64,000 nucleotides of DNA from Dipteronia dyeriana. Lineage: Eukaryota > Streptophyta > Magnoliopsida > Sapindales > Sapindaceae. Below, piece by piece: positions 62,270 through 64,000 of this stretch. The DNA is taken from positions 24,693,074 through 24,757,073 of the forward strand of contig CM065299.1 in assembly GCA_032871835.1 (NCBI GenBank), in the 5' to 3' direction. The stretch's first letter is position 1. The number at the start of each line of letters is the position of its first letter. The position numbers and the translations under genes were made by a program. The notes beneath the pieces were generated by a model. It made no database searches and had not been told where the DNA came from. It saw only the letters and a program-made list of their open reading frames with translations.

Positions 62270-64000
62270 TTATATTTTGTAACCTTTTTTAGCATGCTCC
62301 CAATCCCGAAGGCATGTTAATACCTCCACCATCTCTGGAGACAAACAGCTTCTTCTTGGTTCAATTATGCGTCCACTGGTGCTGAAAGCTTGTTCTGAAG
62401 ACACCGTTGACACTGGAATAACCAGTACGTCACGTGCTAAGTGTGACAGAACTGGATACCTGTACGTATAGGTCTTCCACCATAACAACAAATCAAACTC
62501 TTCCTTGTCTTCAAAAGCATCGAACTGTGCTTCAAGGTACCTAATAAGTTCGGTACAAGAAGATGGGCTAGATCTTTGCCCTGAAGAAGTACTTGCTGAT
62601 TTATCTTTTTTTCTTCGTTTCAGAAGGCTCCAACTTGTTTGCTTCGACTCTGTCTCCGGTCGTGTTGATTGGGGCATGTCAATGTTGCCAATGTTGCCAA
62701 ACCTGGTGTCATAAATATGAAAAATCTCGAACAACTTGGTTCGAATGTCAGTAATTTGTTCTGAATAATCTATTGATAAATTAATACCAATAAACTCAAG
62801 CAAAACTTCTAAACCAGATAATTTAACCCTGGGATCTATTATAGCACTTAAGGCATAAAGTAAGGGAATGTTAGCCCAATATTTTTTCAACTTTGTCTCC
62901 ATGACAACAACTGCAGCGCCTAGATGTTCATCTTCTCTATAACTGTTTAATAGTTCAGACATTTTCACTATCTGATGGATTGCCTGGGAAGATGTGGGGT
63001 AATATACCCCAGAAAGAGTTACAGTGGCATTGTAAAATATCTTTAAAAATTGAACAAAAATCGTTGCCACATACCAATCGTTTGTGGAAAGTAATTTTGG
63101 ACTAAGTTGTCCTGTTTCGGTCAATTTCATGTTATAAAAATATGTAATGGTTGTATCATATTCCAAACAATTTTGCAACATTAAATAAGTAGAGTTCCAC
63201 CTTACCGGCATATCAGTTTGGAATCGTCGGGGCTTGAGACCGTTTAATTTACAATGTCTCTTGAATTCACTAAATCTAGGATTAGAACTGCAAATCCAAG
63301 AAATGGCATCTCTGATGCGATCTATTTGGTCGCGTACCTGCTTTAAACTAGCCTGTACAACTAAATTTATAATATGGCATGCACACCGTTGATGGAAGAA
63401 ATAACCTTCATCTTGCGGGATATTTCTTGCAACAAACAATGTAATAGAGCTAGTATTTGCAGATGCATTATCAAATGTGATTGAAAGAATGCGATGCGTG
63501 ATTTCATAAGTTTCTAAAACTTTCATTATGACATTAAAAATGTTTTCTGCGGTATGTGCAAAATCCATAGGACGAAAACCAAAAATTCTTTTTGTTATCC
63601 TCCAATCAGAATCTAAATAGTGTCTCGTGACTCATAAATAGTCCTATTTGGAACATGCATTCCAAATATCAGAAGTTAATGCAACAGAGACACTTAAATG
63701 CTGTATTTCAGCAACTAAGTCATCCCTTTTGGTTTCAAACAATTGTATCAAATCATTTCTAGTGGTGGTTCTAGAAACAGGTTCATATTGGGGGTTATAT
63801 GCAGATGTGATTAATTCTTTATAAAATGGACTCTCACCAATACTGATCGGTTGATCAGTTTGTGCAATGTATCGTGCCAAGCACTCTCTAGCGTGCATGG
63901 CGTCGAACTGTCACGTCGTAACGGACCCGTCTGGGTGCTGTTGAAGCTGTGTCTGGGTTGTAGTATCTACCTGTCCATGTGCAGGCATACATTTGTGCAT
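62270..64000 (-). pseudogene. hAT transposase, N-terminus outside window, three in-frame stops
   Basis: On the minus strand one frame runs from 64000 to the stop at 62270. It includes HKCMPAHGQ (possible end of a BED zinc finger), ECLARYIAQTDQPISIGESP and LSVSVALTSDIWNA (catalytic-domain start with the first Asp). ITFDNASANTSSITLFV, HQRCACHIINLVVQASLKQV and MPVRWNSTYLMLQNCLEYD follow. At the C-terminus come LLLWWKTYTYRYPVLSHLAR and VSTVSSEQAFSTSGRIIEPR, the hAT dimerisation domain. In-frame stops at 63911-63913, 63644-63646 and 63632-63634 interrupt the frame; from 63631 to 62270 it is open. The element would have encoded the enzyme for cut-and-paste transposition. Confidence 0.92.

Larger units (their letters stand above)
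61596..64000 (-). mobile_element. hAT element with transposase, partial (other end beyond window)
   Basis: A hAT transposase-coding region occupies 62270-64000 on the minus strand, and the probable element end is TAAAGGTGTAAAACTGG at 61596, adjoining the cut exon 1 of the methyltransferase pseudogene. The following 230 bp is GC-rich with inverted and direct repeats. The second end and the target duplication lie outside the window, so the boundary is inferred from the point where exon homology stops. Confidence 0.75.

Overview
The window is nuclear DNA of a flowering plant, most likely a eudicot. It is AT-rich, intron-bearing and dominated by plant transposable elements: Ty3/gypsy Tat, chromovirus and CRM-like elements, hAT, Mutator-like and Harbinger/Tourist DNA elements, and LINE tails. 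The species cannot be named from the sequence. No intact protein-coding host gene was found. The host genes are a decayed cluster of tau-class glutathione S-transferase (GSTU) copies and a decayed TRM2-like tRNA (uracil-5-)-methyltransferase gene. No CRISPR array, operon, tRNA or rRNA gene was seen.

Layout. 1-2268: a non-autonomous hAT element (635-1669) and the first-exon remnant of a GSTU gene (1977-2250). 2269-10457: an 8.2-kb Mutator-like element with a 9-bp target duplication, carrying divergent minisatellite arrays in opposite orientations. 10877-23185: a complete 12.3-kb Tat retrotransposon with near-identical 1.17-kb LTRs and an AATAA target duplication; it has gag-PR-RT-RH-aRH-INT, 99-bp tandem repeats after pol, and an antisense, apparently spliced gene. 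23909-26015: two adjacent MITE-like elements (hAT and Tourist). 26211-37000: two tandem GSTU pseudogene copies, cut up by a LARD-like element, a TRIM, solo LTRs and MULE-type elements.

37700-43244: a CRM-like retrotransposon on the minus strand whose pol frame runs into its 3' LTR. 43250-46749: unrecognised sequence. 46766-47144: a LINE tail with a 16-bp target duplication. 47747-54634: a chromovirus with a C-terminal chromodomain. It is interrupted by a solo LTR inside RT, by another insert just after the RT catalytic site, and by a 610-bp hAT element inside its 3' LTR. 55340-61595: the TRM2-like pseudogene on the minus strand, with exon-intron structure preserved but several frame breaks and the catalytic-cysteine codon deleted. 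61596-64000: the 3' part of an autonomous-type hAT element with a broken transposase gene; its other end lies outside the window.

How it fits together. The locus is a layered graveyard in which many insertions can be ordered by nesting and proved by target-site duplications or by an empty site in a sister copy. The most unusual structures are the spliced antisense gene of the Tat element, the 99-bp satellite-like repeats beside it, the pol/LTR overlap of the CRM-like element, and the long GC-rich hairpin near the hAT end. No new defence or metabolic system was found. All boundaries and homologies were read by eye, without database searches.
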